64,000 nt of DNA from Asparagopsis taxiformis (GCA_030407315.1 JALQPE010001902.1:1-64000); one strand, 5' to 3'; shown: positions 20,454 to 32,900, counted from the first letter of the stretch. Notes: generated by a model from the letters alone, not told the origin. A program made the numbers and translations.

Positions 20454-22738
20454 TCAACCATCCTCCATTACGCCAAAACCGTTATCAGCAGTGGCTGCAT
20501 GGCGCCGCTCCATGCCCCCATACTGTGGGGCATTGATTTCGACATTCAGGTTTGCAGTCAGGTGTCCAGCATATGGGTCAACGACGAAAAGTTCTGCGCC
20601 AATTAGTCCTTGCGCAATCACACAATCCATTACAGCACCGAGGTTTGACGTAATATGCGATTGAATCCAATCCTCGGACACTAGAACAAGTGATGAGCAG
20701 CGGTTTACATCATCAACGACATGAACAATTCCAGACCCCTCTCCGCTTTGCCACACTTCAACAGCCTCTCTCGTCACAGTACGGCTTGCAAACACATGCC
20801 GTGACTGTGCACTAGTCCGCTGTTCGCTCTCGACAACGTCCGTTTCTTCCCTTGCTTGCGAGCCTTGGAGACAAGACATGCAGTACACCACCATACCAAC
20901 TAATTGCTGAAAAGCTACCCCCACATATTGACTGTACCGCCTTGTAAACTCCTTCTGCCGTGCACCTCCTTTCCCCTTCGGTTCATCCAAACACTCCACA
21001 GTAGTCACTAGCCAAGCATCCAGGCGCGCCAGCGTTAGTATGCTCGTCTCTATGTCCATTACTTGTTCTGGTCGTATCGAATAACCCCTGAAGATGTCCA
21101 GCACATTCACAGCTACTCGGTTGTTAAACCATGCATCACCATTCACTTCCATTTCGAAGCTGTCAGGAACCAAGCCTTTGCTGTATCGCAGCTCTGAGAA
21201 CGGTGCCGTTCGCCACCTCCCCATATCCAAATCACCGTTACTTTCCCGTTTCAAAAGCTTCTCAGACGCTTCGCGCTTTTGTTCCTCTCGCTCGTCCATC
21301 TCAGCTCGCGTCGTCAGCATCGTGCATCTAGACATTAATTTCGTGTACCCCAGCGAACCGAACAATCTGTCCCTCGCATTACGCTTCCGTGCACTCATCA
21401 CGTCGGACAGTTTCTGCGTCACCTTCACTTTCAATTCCTTGCTCCCCGCCACAGCCTCTTGACAGCACACACGCTGCTCCTCATCGGAAAACACATCACA
21501 CCACGGACTTTGACGCAGTACGTGTCGCACCAAGTCATTCAGCAGATCACTCTCGTCCCTGTACGAAGGTGTATACCACTGCAGATTCTTGATGATATAG
21601 CCCGGAGGGGTAGCAATATATCCTACACCGTTTTCGCTCCAAAGTGCCCCTTCTACCGGCTCTACCTCGATGGTACGTCCAGTCCAACGTCTCTGCGTTT
21701 GTTCCGCTATAGGGTCCAGCTCCATAGTCTCGTTCTTGCACCACTTTGTCAGGTTTTCCTCAACCGCCCTAAGAACTCCAAGGTATTTCACAGGAATGGC
21801 TTTCTGTATTTTCGACTTACCGCCACCGTGATCACTGATTCTACCTGTTCTCGCAATTGCAGTAAGGCTGGCATTTTCCGCCTGCAGAGTCTTCACCTTA
21901 GCCTCCAACGCAACAATCTCCGTGGTGAGCGCCTTGTTTGCTATGTCCTGGCTAAACACTTTTTTTTCCAGCTCCGCGATCTTCTTCTTCTGCGCATTGA
22001 TGCGACTCGCCATTAAATCGATGGATTCCGGCGGATGCAACCTCTCTGCCCTCACCGTCCCCCCATCTCCCACGCTATCGGGAATATGATGTCCTCCATC
22101 GCCAATAGCCTGACGTCGCGGGGGCGTTACGCGCATATTTGGCACCAATGACACTCTGTTGTGACGAGGCCCGCACTCCGGCTGCTCTCTCCCCTCAGTA
22201 CCACCTGACCGCCGATGATAGTTGGCATCCTGTGAACGTTGCTCAGAAACAACATCCCTTGCCGCTATCCTCGGGTCCCTGACTGCATTACCTGCTGGGG
22301 CTGATGTACTCGGCATAGTTGGCGCAGTGGGGGTCACAGCCTCCAGTGTCTCGGAACCCCCGGCTGGGACTCCGTCTGCAGCACCTCCGCATCTGCCAAC
22401 CCGGGAGGAACTACCTTTGCCATAGCACTCTGCCGCAATTCCAACATGTTTTGAGCCACTATCATGTCATCATCATGATGTTCACTGTCCCTGCGAGCAC
22501 GCTTGCCTCGGTCAAGCCCCATCTCTCTCCGCGCCGTTCCTCCTTCCTCACTTTCTCGCTGCGGATCCCCAGTTCTGCGCCGGTCCGTCTTGCGACTACC
22601 GGACCGCGGTTCAATGCTGCCGGTAGGCCCAGACCGCTTCTTCGCACGGGATTGTCGGGCACTCGATACAGCAGCTGCTGACCGGGTTTTCTGGAGGCCC
22701 GGAGGCTTTGGAGCTTTCTTCGCAATACGCGGCGGCAT
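20454..22738 (-). pseudogene. Coiled-coil companion of the transposase, copy 1, frameshifted
   Basis: Starts at ATG 22738 (MPPRIAKKAPKPPG) and is interrupted near 22350 by a one-base deletion: this copy reads TCTCGGAACCC where copy 2 (46228-48497) reads TCTCGCGAACCC. The remaining frame runs to 20454, about 760 codons in total. The first ~200 residues are basic, Ser/Pro/Arg-rich; then an ~60-residue heptad-like segment follows (AQKKKIAELEKK, LEAKVKTLQAENASL), then a folded-looking region rich in Trp and Cys that I do not recognise. Convergent placement next to a CACTA-superfamily transposase suggests an accessory DNA-binding protein in the manner of En/Spm TnpA; this is inference. Confidence 0.65.
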
Positions 22739-22974
22739 AATGAAGCTTTCCCGGAAGCGATGGAACGATTGAGTTGCACGAGATACAAAAAAGATTGCTG
22801 TATAGTGTCGGTAACCACAACGGTCTGCGATGAACGTTCAGGTCAGGTCAAGTACCGGATAATACGCCAACAGCCCAGATTGTATACGGTAGGCAGTCAT
22901 CAACAGTATTTAATGAGGTACAATTACAGCTGTCGAGCTAGGCCGCGAGCACCCCTATGTCCGGAAGACGTCCT

Positions 22975-23545
22975 GATTTGAATTAAAATTTGGGCTATTC
23001 TCAAAAACATGCACATGTGAACATGTTTTTGAGATGGGGGTGTGCCGTACGGCACAATCGACCGCCCAAATCGATGTTTTTTGCAATATTTTTTTGTGCC
23101 CGAAATTTTAGAATTTCTGGGCTGGCCAGCAATGCAATCGAGCTGGACATCCACCGGACGTCCATTTCAGGTTGGTCGTGAGAGAGCGGGGCGGGACCAT
23201 GATGGAACAAGGACCAAGACCTGTCCCTGGCGTATTGAGCCTGAAATTGACCCTTCGTCAGACGCCATTTAGCCTTACAGTTGGTGCTTACAGAAGCCAG
23301 TGATGACCCCGCTCGGGGCGGCGGTCGGTTCCTGGGGCCGTTGTGGCCAAATTAGACACCCTGATTTGAATTAAAATTTGGGCTATTCTCAAAAACATGC
23401 ACATGTGAACATGTTTTTGAAATGGGGGTGTGCCGTACGGCACAATCGGCCGCCCAAATCAAGGTTTTTTACAATATTTTTGCTGCCCGAAATTCTACAA
23501 TTTCTGGGCTGGCCAGTAATGCATTAGCTATGTGCTCTAAACCGA
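22975..23545 (-). repeat. A-type repeat units, reverse orientation
   Basis: One full unit (about 22977-23364) and the start of a second (23364-23545), reverse-complementary to those at 28755-36115. Each holds a hairpin with arms CTCAAAAACATG and CATGTTTTTGAG, the palindrome GTGCCGTACGGCAC, and an inner motif GGACGTCC paired with GGACATCC. The second copy ends in unrelated sequence near 23540. 23546-23990 has no gene. Confidence 0.85.
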
Positions 23546-23994
23546 TTCTAACAAGCAGAAAGAATCCTCTCCTTCATGACGATGCTCTCGAATTGAGTGC
23601 AATGCAACGGACTCCCTCCAGGAGAACGACAAAGCATCGTCTTTTGCAAGACATTTTCGTACGAAAAATAATCGAAACACATATTTGACTTTAACCTAAC
23701 AGCTATCGCGAGCACCGTACTCAGCTAAATTTCCTCTGTAATTTCCTTCCTCCAACCAATCAATAGCCGCTTGGTCACAGGCTTAAAAGCCTTCCACTAT
23801 TTGTCCTATCCATCGAAGAGGGTTCGATCCAGGCCTTGATGGGTGTGGAACCCGAGAACTTGAAAATGGAACATATTGCGACAGAGATGAGATGTCATTC
23901 TCTTTCGTTTACTTTTTTCTAACAAGATTCTAAACGTCTACGCAGCGGAACGAACCCAATGTCGTCCGTCCGTTTTCAGCCCGGTGAGATGTTT

Positions 23995-24335
23995 TTGCCA
24001 TTAACGGAGGTGGAGGCGGCTATGGAGGAAGCCTGCGGTTCGGGTATTCTTTCCATTAACGGAGGTGGAGGTGGCGGCTTTGGAGGAAGCCTGGAGAACA
24101 TGTGAGATGTCAGTACCCATGGATCACAAGAAAAACATGTAGAGGTCCAGTTTGGATATTGTTGCCATTAACGGAGGCGGAGGAGGCGGCTACGGTGGAA
24201 GCCTGGAGAGCATGTGAGATGTCAGTACCCATGGATCACATGAAGAACATGTTGAGGTGCGGTTCGGATATTCTTTCCATTAACGGAGGCGGAGGAGGCG
24301 GCTACGGTGGAAGCCTGGAGAAGAATAGAATAGTC
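23995..24335 (+). repeat. Gly-coding tandem repeat, ~112-bp unit
   Basis: Four copies of TTAACGGAGGCGGAGGAGGC-like sequence near 24000, 24056, 24168 and 24281, the last three about 112 bases apart. One frame codes for NGGGGGGYGGSLE-type repeats, but stops separate the copies. It may be a relic of a glycine-rich protein gene or a minisatellite. Confidence 0.7.
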
Positions 24336-24628
24336 CTATACCCATGGATCACAAGTAGACGTAGTTGGGCTCCTTTTCGAAGCCCATTCGTCTCTTGAAT
24401 AAATTTAGCACCCAAATCATATACGATTGCCGAGTTGACACCCCGTATGTCTCGTTGGTAGAAATAGCAGGGGTTCCACCACTCAGCTGGCGGGAAGTAG
24501 TTACTGATTATATGAGATATGGCTTAGCTCCCGCCAAAACCGATAGCTCTGGGCTCAGGTTCTCCAAATGTGGTTATACGAATGTGTTCTGACAATGGTA
24601 GAAGACGAATATCTGCATCCTGCTTTGA

Positions 24629-27600
24629 ATTAAAATTTGGGCTATTCTCAAAAACATGCACATGTGAACATGTTTTTGAGATGGGGGTGTGCCGTACGGC
24701 ACAATCGACCGCCGAAATCGATGTTTTTTGCAATATTTTTTCTGCCCGAAATTGTAGAATTTCTGGGCTGGCCAGCAATGCATCTGAGTCGGACATCCCC
24801 ACGTCCAGTGGCCGTCCGGATGTCGCTCACCTGGTAAGCGTGAGGCACCTGTGTCAACCTATGTGACTGGCGGCCTTGCAGTACAACACTCAAAGGCAGG
24901 GAATCACAATCTTTTTAAAATTTTTTCTCTACCACGTATCCGTCACAACTTATTACCTACACCGGTTACGGGTTTCAAGACCTTTCCAGTGCTGTGTACC
25001 CGTATACTCTGTTCCGTTCGATATCAACCAGTGTTCCTCACGAAAGAGTGCAAACGTCACGAGATACGTCGTCAAATTTGACTGTCTCGCCGAGCGGTCG
25101 CCATCCTGTACCGAATTTTCCACTCATTCCATTATGACGAATAAGCGCAGGCGCAACAGCAATCCGATCGTTGACGACGCAACCGTGCCAATTCTGCGCG
25201 AACCCGCTAGCCCTTGGGAGGATTCTAGTGACATGGGTACACGTCGAAACGTAGGTCGCGCCGCCCGCGAAACTACTCTCGCTGGCAAAGACTTCCTCCG
25301 CCTCTTGCTGGATTTATTCGCCCACTCAAGTTTCGCAGACTTGACGGACAAGCCGGGAGGTTTCACATACGCGGACCTTGGCGCTTGGGTTGCGCAGGGC
25401 ACGGAAGAACAATTTGTGGCGCTGCAAGGTCGACTCAGCATGTCCTTCAGCGGTCGTTCGAAGAATGCTGGAGTCGAGGCGGATGTTGCCGAAATCGTCA
25501 TGGCAGAGATGAACGTTGAGCGAGCCAAGCAGATTGTTCGTCTGGCATTACCCATTGCCGAGTTTTCAAGACAGGATGAGCGTATCGGGCAATGGGTTGA
25601 GCACTGCATCCTTTCTGGGATCGTGCCGCAGACCTTCCTTATTGGATGTAACATGCTTCCTTCGCCACTACAGGCGCCGCAGCGCGGGGAACCAAGCGCC
25701 TTCGTTCTTGCTCCACCGGAAACGTTCGAGGTATTGATGTATTTCCAAGCGTTGTCTATCATCCGAAATCACAACAAGAACCTGCCGCGTCGCCGAATAG
25801 GAGATGCGGCCGAAGAGGGGAACGAAGCCGCACGCGTCCCAGCCCATCGGAAAAGCACTAATCGAGCTTGTTACGTGGTTCAAGTTTTATACCATGCTTG
25901 GACCGATGTGGCCTACGCCGCAAAGTTTTCCAGCTTCGAAGAGTTGATGGCGCCGTACATCATTTTCGACAGCAGTGAGCATTGGTTTGACGTGCTCGAT
26001 GAAGGTCTATTCGCACCGATGGAGCAGAAGCTAGATCTCTACCACAACAAAGCTCCCCTATCTCATCCTGATGGATATGGTGGAAAAGTAGAGACAAGAA
26101 CCAGTGCGCAGCACAGTGCATTTAGGGACCTTGTGAGGAAGTTCTTCGACCGGTTGCAGTTTCTTATCGTCAACCCGGACCTGTACACCTGGCCGGAGTC
26201 CGACCGCTGGGGGGCACTGGAAATATACTTCTCAAGCGGAAATCCGGACAAGCTGCCAGCGTATTTTGACACCCTCGACGAAGACGTTATGGCTGTCCTC
26301 CGCCCGGCACCACAAGCCGCGGACGCAGAAAAGGTCCCCAAGCCGGTTGATGACACTCCCACTCGTCGCAACACAGGAGGGAGAGGTTTGGTTCCGTCGA
26401 CAAGACACACAACCAGGCTTCAACTTGGACCTGGGAGGACCAGTCTTACTGCCCAAGGGCCGTCTCCCCCGTCACCGTCACCCCATGCGACAGAAGAGCA
26501 GGAAAGTGAAGGGCAGGCTCTCGCAAAGGACTTTCTTTCGAAAATGAGTCAGTATTGCCGGGTGTACGACGTCCCTTTCGAAGATTTGGTCAGTGCCGAC
26601 GAGAGCCGAGAACACGTGCCCATCACGGGCAACGTTCAGCTCATTCTGACTGATCCGCCCTACAATGTTCGTCGTAAGAGGAACGATTCCAACTCTTCGT
26701 ACGACAGGCTAACTGCAGAAGATATGCAGGCTAGCATCGAAGTGTTTGACGAGCTGTTGCGCCCCGGTGGCCACGGCATCGTGTTCTGCTCGGTTTTGCA
26801 GTTCTACGAATGGTTCCATTACTTGGAAACGTACAAAGGACCGCAGTCAGAAGGCCCAACCGATACTGCTGCCAGTGATGACGGGTCGGATGAAGAAGAG
26901 GTTACGTCCATGAATTCGGACTCCGAAGCATCGCAGCACAGTGGCGAAGAAAGTGCGGATGAGGAGGAGGACGAGGAGGAGGAGGACGTCGTTCGGAATT
27001 CAGTTTTCTTCGTTGACGAGGTACCTCTGTTGTTTGTCCGACTACCTGGGCACCTCTATCAAATGCCGGGGCGGAAGAGGTACCAACGCATGAACATGGC
27101 AGAGGTCGCTATCCACTTCTGGAAGCGAGGTGTTCCGTTCAAGACCGGAAGCGAGATGGTGGCCTATAGGAACCACGGATACATGGACGGCACGTACCCG
27201 GCGTGGTGCAACGTCACCATCAATATGCCCGCCATCGATTCGAATGAGATGGTGTGGCGAACAAGGAGCACAACCGGTGCTACGGTCAGAGTTCGTGCAG
27301 AGCAGAAGAGCGTCGCTCTCATGATGGAGTTGATCAGCCAGCATTCACAGCCTGGTGATATTGTTGTCGATCCATTCTCTGGCACTTTCGCAACGGGAAA
27401 AGCAGCTATGAGCTTGCCTGAGCACCGTGTTTTCGTCGGCAGTGACATGGACAAATTGTGTGTGGTACGATCGCTTCCAAAGCTGTGTGCAGTCATGTCA
27501 CGTGTAATTCTTTCAAACAACACTGACATGAGGGTCACGACAGAAGCGAAACAGAGTGCTGAGAAGTTCTTGGCGTCCCCCTCTGTCACGATGCGTACGC

Positions 27601-28755
27601 AGAGGGAACGCAGGATCATCGAACCCCCACCTGGCCTTCCCCTGTACCAGAGGTTCCCGAAATATATTCGGCAGTACCTCTGGCAGCTGTGCCCAGAGTC
27701 GATTGCGTCGCGCGAGCACATGGAGAAACCGGTACATTATTGGCCACCTTCCCTGCGCCGCTGGTTGCAAACTGAAAACCCTCGCGTGATGCGGGCACAC
27801 GATTGTGTTGCGAAAAAATTGAGCGTTCGACCATCGCTGATTAAGCATCCAAATGCAGGAAGAGGGCTCTTCGCTGAACAGACATTTAATGTTGGTGACG
27901 AAGTATGTGCATACTACGGAACTGTTGTGTACTCTGATATGAGCAAGGAGTCGATGAGGTTCGCGTACGGAGAGGGTCACATGGCGATAACGAAGGAAAC
28001 ATTCTTGATGTATGCTATCAAGCTGTATGCAACAGCGGAGGACGACGAAAACATCGAGCATCCAATTTGGATTGTTCCGGCTCCGTTCTGTTCGGCGCAG
28101 TTCATCAACGACCCGCGGTATTTGCGAGGTGAGGACACTCCGGCGGAAGACACCAGGCGGATGGCCAACGTCGAGTTTGTCGAGAACTACAGCAGCGGTT
28201 CGACGGGGAAGAAGCTCAAGGCGAAGGACCTAGAAAATCCGAAGATCATTGTAGTACGTGCAATCCGCGATATCCGTCCGGGGCAGGAGCTCTACGTTCA
28301 TTATGGGACAGCGTTTAGAGCATGGAATTAGGGTCACGAAAGATGTTTTCATTTCGACTACAAATAAAGCTACGTTCCAGAGTTGAAGTATATCATATAA
28401 TGCAGAATGTCCAGCCACCATTAGTCCAGGGTGAAACCTATTCGGCAGTACTCGCCTGTCAAAAACCAATCGTTCACACTCTAGGTGCACTTCGTCCGAG
28501 CAGTGAACCTGACTGCTTGGTTGCTGTTATGCGTGCAGATGCAAAATACAAGACCAAGTTGAAATGGACGCCCGGTGGATGTCCAGCTCAGTTGCATTGC
28601 TGTCCAGCCCAGAAATTCTACAATTCAGGGCAGAAAAAATATTGCAAAAAACATCGATTTCAGCGGGTCGATTGTGCCGTACGGCACACCCCCATCTCAA
28701 AAACATGTTCACATGTGCATGTTTTTGAGAATAGCCCAAATTTTAATTCAAATCA
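24629..28755. mobile_element. Cassette with ~190-bp terminal inverted repeats carrying methyltransferase-SET gene
   Basis: The left end 24629-24800 and right end 28563-28755 are inverted copies: both run inward from TTTGAATTAAAATTTGGGC through the CTCAAAAACATG hairpin and the GTGCCGTACGGCAC palindrome to a GGACATCC/GGACGCCC motif. Between them lies a single gene, 25134-28331, with short flanks. A truncated copy in opposite orientation relative to the coiled-coil gene is present at 48735-50550. No transposase is inside, so movement would need one acting in trans or recombination between repeats. The outer boundaries are estimated from where similarity to the other repeat copies begins. Confidence 0.7.
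25134..28331 (+). CDS. DNA amino-methyltransferase fused to SET domain
   Basis: 1065 residues from ATG 25134 (MTNKRRRNSN); the open frame extends upstream without another ATG. The N-terminal ~450 residues are unassigned, mostly helical in look. A beta-class DNA methyltransferase follows, with the order reversed as in that class: catalytic TDPPYNVRRKR at ~507, then FxGxG-type SAM motif VVDPFSGTFATG at ~746. A long acidic Glu/Asp insert (~570-620) sits between them. DPPY favours N6-adenine as target. From ~898 to the end is a SET domain: HPNAGRGLFAEQTFNVGDEV, FINDPRY and NVEFVEN in the place of the NHxxxPN motif, and VRAIRDIRPGQELYVHYG. SET proteins methylate protein lysines, commonly histones. 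One polypeptide thus combines a DNA and a protein methylase. The ORF is intact; activity is inferred. Confidence 0.85.
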   Translation: MTNKRRRNSNPIVDDATVPILREPASPWEDSSDMGTRRNVGRAARETTLAGKDFLRLLLDLFAHSSFADLTDKPGGFTYADLGAWVAQGTEEQFVALQGRLSMSFSGRSKNAGVEADVAEIVMAEMNVERAKQIVRLALPIAEFSRQDERIGQWVEHCILSGIVPQTFLIGCNMLPSPLQAPQRGEPSAFVLAPPETFEVLMYFQALSIIRNHNKNLPRRRIGDAAEEGNEAARVPAHRKSTNRACYVVQVLYHAWTDVAYAAKFSSFEELMAPYIIFDSSEHWFDVLDEGLFAPMEQKLDLYHNKAPLSHPDGYGGKVETRTSAQHSAFRDLVRKFFDRLQFLIVNPDLYTWPESDRWGALEIYFSSGNPDKLPAYFDTLDEDVMAVLRPAPQAADAEKVPKPVDDTPTRRNTGGRGLVPSTRHTTRLQLGPGRTSLTAQGPSPPSPSPHATEEQESEGQALAKDFLSKMSQYCRVYDVPFEDLVSADESREHVPITGNVQLILTDPPYNVRRKRNDSNSSYDRLTAEDMQASIEVFDELLRPGGHGIVFCSVLQFYEWFHYLETYKGPQSEGPTDTAASDDGSDEEEVTSMNSDSEASQHSGEESADEEEDEEEEDVVRNSVFFVDEVPLLFVRLPGHLYQMPGRKRYQRMNMAEVAIHFWKRGVPFKTGSEMVAYRNHGYMDGTYPAWCNVTINMPAIDSNEMVWRTRSTTGATVRVRAEQKSVALMMELISQHSQPGDIVVDPFSGTFATGKAAMSLPEHRVFVGSDMDKLCVVRSLPKLCAVMSRVILSNNTDMRVTTEAKQSAEKFLASPSVTMRTQRERRIIEPPPGLPLYQRFPKYIRQYLWQLCPESIASREHMEKPVHYWPPSLRRWLQTENPRVMRAHDCVAKKLSVRPSLIKHPNAGRGLFAEQTFNVGDEVCAYYGTVVYSDMSKESMRFAYGEGHMAITKETFLMYAIKLYATAEDDENIEHPIWIVPAPFCSAQFINDPRYLRGEDTPAEDTRRMANVEFVENYSSGSTGKKLKAKDLENPKIIVVRAIRDIRPGQELYVHYGTAFRAWN

Positions 28756-29650
28756 GGGTGTCTAATTTGGCCACAACGGCCCCAGGAACCGACCGCCGCC
28801 CCGAGTGGGGTTGTCACTGGCTTCTGTAAGCACTAACTGTAAGGCTAAATGGCGTCTGACAAAGGGTCAATTTCAGGCTCAATACGCCAGGGACAGGTCT
28901 TGGTCCTTGTTCCATCATGGTCCCACCCCACTCTCTCACGACCAACCTGAAATGCACGTCCGGTGGATGTCCAGCTCGATTGCACTGCTGGCCAGCCCGG
29001 AAATTCTAAAATTTCGGGCACAAAAAAATTGTAAAAAATCAACGATTTCAGCGGGTCGTTTGTGCCGTACGGCACACCCCCATTTCAAAAACATGTTCAC
29101 ATGTGCATGTTTTTGAGAATAGCCCAAATTTTAATTCAAATCAGGGTGTCTAATTTGGCCACAACGGCCCCAGGAACCGGCCGCCGCCCCGAGCGGGGTC
29201 ATCACTGGCTTCTGTAAGCACTAACTGTGAGGCTAAATGGCGCCGGAAGATGGGCCGATTGCAGGCTTCAAGCCTAAGTTATGCTAGGGAGAAATCTTCT
29301 TCCGTGTTTCATCATGGTCCCGCCTTACTCCCTCAACAGAAACACTACTCACCCATCACGTTACTCATATTCCGTGCACTTTATATTAGTAGTGAACCCG
29401 CCTGCTTAGTTGCTGCAATGCGTGGATGTAGGCAGCACACGACCAACCTGAAATGGACGTCCGGTGGATGTCCATCTCAGATGCACTGCTGGCCAGCCCA
29501 GAAATTCTAAAATTTCGGGCACAAAAAATCTTGCAAAAATCAACGATTTGGGCGGGTCGATTGTGCCGTACGGCACACCCCCATCTCAAAAACATGTTCA
29601 CATGTGCATGTTTTTGAGAATAGCCCAAATTTTAACTCAAATCAGGGTGT
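28563..29650 (+). repeat. Alternating A and B repeat units, left array
   Basis: The cassette terminal repeat is followed directly by one A unit (about 28755-29145, with AAATGGCGTCTGACAAAGGG) and one B unit (about 29145-29640, with AAATGGCGCCGGAAGATGGG and an extra ~100 bases). Each unit starts GTGTCTAATTTGGCC and ends with the hairpin, the GTGCCGTACGGCAC palindrome and AATTCAAATCAGG. The array stops at 29640, just before the leader of the next gene. Confidence 0.85.
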
Positions 29651-29994
29651 TCCCCGGATAAAGGGGTGCTCGCAGCCGCCCCAAAAGCCGCCTAGCTTGA
29701 CAGCTGTAATTTTAACACATTACACATCAAGGACACTGCCTGCTTCACGCCACCTCGTCAGGTTTCGAGAGCCCGACTCGGGCCCGTTCTGAACGGACAC
29801 TCACATCTCGATTGCCTGTCTTGCATTCCAGCGGTCACGATAGGTGTGTACCTAACAAAATTTCGGTTGTATTGTGTTATTATTTCCAGCGATTGGCGTT
29901 CACGACCATTCTTCAACTTAACGTGAAACATACCATCCACATCACTCGAATACGTCAACGTCAACCATCTCTTTTCCTTTCCAACTCAACAACC

Positions 29995-32900
29995 ATGGCG
30001 GATACGCATTTCAGCAGTTTGTTTTCAACGGTTTGCGGCGATCAAGTGAGCGCGTCAGCGGAGTCGCGCGGACTCAAGCGCGGCGTCGATGTCGACTTGT
30101 TTGCGGACGTGGACGGTGCGGCTGTGCATATTGGGACGGCTTCGGTGAGCACTGCTGGTGGCGATGTTGGCCTTCCGCGCACGCTGCACAACCACAAGCT
30201 GCCGGAAACCGACGAGGCCGACTATATCGTCGTGCGCAACATTGCGACTAAGGACAAGTTCAAGGACCTCCCGTTCCCGTACATGTTTGATGGCGCCGAG
30301 GGACCGCCGGAGACGATGGGTGGAGCATACGCCGCGGCGTTTTACCCTTGGGATACTCGGATGATGCGCCCCGCTGCGGAGGATGGCTCTAGCGACATTC
30401 GTACCCCTGCTGCAGCGTCAAACTTCAACGCAGCGACGAACCAGGCCAGCTCGGGACGGATGCCCAGTACCGGTCCAGCAGGCGAAATCACTGGTTCGGG
30501 GGGTACGAAGCATCCAGCACGCTCCGTCCCGGTTTCGGGAGGCACGAAGCGCCCTGCTCGCTCTGCCAGAGCCTCCAGTGGAGGCACGAAGCACCCTGCT
30601 CGCTCCAACGTCACCGAAGCTACTACGCAGGACGTAACCGAGGTGGACGACGAACCGGAGGTGGCGGAAAGCATTCGTGAGCAGCAGGGGACGCAAATTA
30701 TGGTGCCCAAGTTTGTGACGTCGGATTACGTCGGAGAAGGAGCGACTGTGTTGGTGAGGCAGCTAGTGGAACCGGCCGTGACCCTTCGCGATGTCAAAGA
30801 AGACCACGTGGAGGACCTGCGCAACAATATGTTGGCGGTGGGGTATGTGAGCTCTTCGCGTATCACTGTGACGGTGCTGAGGTCGCAGAACACGCATTTG
30901 TCCGCCGACACGCGTCTGTTCCAGAATGGCAAATTCCATGCCAATGCGAACGTGACCGTGATCGACGGACTGCATCGTCTCAATGCTATGCATAGCATTG
31001 CGGATGACTTCACGCGCCTCACCCGTATGCACAGAACCAAGCTGCCACAGGAGGCAAACCGCTTGCGCTGGGTTACTCAGCCTCTGGATGTGTACTACCT
31101 TCGCCGCAAGGACGACAGTGATCTCCAGCCTCATGAGATCATCCACAAGAGTGCAGAGTCGAACCATACGACTGGGACGCAACTGACGGAGCGCTCCCTG
31201 GTTCGAATCTTGTCGTCCATCCAGCAGTTCATCCGTACGATTGCTGTTGCAAACAACGTGGAAAACGCTGGCGACTTGCGTGAGTCTGATGTCATCCGAA
31301 CATTGTTCGAGGCGCAGTTCATGGGGATGATGAATTCGACGAACACGGCTCGGCGGTGGACGCGTTTGGCTATAGCAACGCTGAAGCATCCTGTTCTCGA
31401 CGACGTGTTGCGTGAGCTGAACAATTCCGAGCGCCGCAACGAGATTGGGATAACGCACCTGGACCACAAGATAGTGCGCGAGTTGCTGGAAGAAAACTTT
31501 GTCTTCGTCTTGCGTGGTCTTTCGGAGTACTTGAACCCTGCTCATGGCGGACGTCCGGATGGACGCTTTGACGTGAACGACTTTTATACATACGTCCGTC
31601 GCGTGACTGCAATAGCAAATTCTCTGTACGCTGCGTTTGGGCGCCCAAAGAGTATTATGCGCAAGTCATTTCTGAGCACAGAGATGGCAATTGGGTCGGT
31701 TAAGCAGCCGAAGGAGTTGCAATGGCATCTCACCAATGCCATTGCAATGTATAGAGGGGACGACCGGAGCAGTGAGGTTCGAATGCGACGGAGAACCACG
31801 CGTTTACAGGATTTGGAAACGAACTTGAAAGAGTTTTTCAATCCGACATTGAAGAAGAAGACTAAGGCTCGACGCAAACGCCGCCCTTCTGCTGCCAATG
31901 TGAGACTCACTCACAAGAAGCAGCGGAATGTCGAACATGAGCCTGCTTCGCATGGCATCCGCCGCCGTTCACAGCGACTTCGCTCGACGGGGAGCACACG
32001 CCTCGAGGAAGAAGAGCCGGTTGTGGTACAACAATCCGCCGGGGAAGAAGAGCAGGCCGTTGTTGATAAACCCACCGATCAACAACAAGCCACTGCTTCC
32101 GGTGATGAGGTTGACGAAGACTCCGCCCGTTCCCCCGATTCTGCCGTTGAGATTGTCCCCCAAGATAACCAACGTGCTGGTGCGACTCCCTCCAACCAAG
32201 AATCTGTCCATACCGCTTCGGACGAGGAAGACAAACAGGGTGCAGACGAGGGCCAAGTCGAAAGCAAGGGGGTCCGCGAAGTGACAATTACATTCACTGT
32301 TCCGGAAGGAGTGGAAGTCGATGAAGACGGTTACATCGTTCGTGACTCTCCTTCTGAAGACGACCTCCTCTTCGACGACCGTATGCCGTCTCTTCCTGAC
32401 GATTTCGAAGACCGAGCCGAAGGGCATCATCTGGCGCAGCGTCCCGCGGATGTCATCGCATCGGTGAGGGTTGGCTGTCTGCCCCCGATTGAGCTCAGGT
32501 TGTTATTGGAGAGTGTGGAAATCGATGAGGAGGGCAGAGAGGTGAGGTATTTGAAGCAAGTGGCGATGGACCCTGTGTTTGAGGGGCTGCATATTCCGGA
32601 AGAACATCGGGCTCGTGTGCTATTCGAAATCGATCACGTCTATCCGATGTTCTTCGCAGCGTGGAAGATGGCTGCCAAGGCGATGTGTGAGCCTACATCG
32701 ACGTTTCTACCCTCGAGGCTGGACTTCGCTCAGGTTGCGCGAATGTCTACAAGCTGGAAGGATTCGTATGAGGCCGGCACTGGTATGGCGTACTTCCACA
32801 ATTGCCGAACGGAAATCAACGAGCGAGGGTATACGGTGATGCACAATTTCGCGGATGTAAGCTACCTAGATGCGTCGGACAAGTTCCCATTTGACTTGGG

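Larger units (their letters stand above)
17100..22985. mobile_element. Plavaka-like transposon, copy 1 (borders approximate)
   Basis: The transposase gene and convergent coiled-coil gene form one module; 20148-22985 reappears nearly unchanged at 45906-48745. The left end could not be fixed because no matching inverted repeat was found. On the right, identity with copy 2 ends in the shared repeat beginning at about 22977 (TTTGAATTAAAATTTGGGC). Confidence 0.55.

Noticed and set aside
23800..23850. tRNA B-box-like GGTTCGATCC
   Set aside because: No A box or cloverleaf could be drawn around it.
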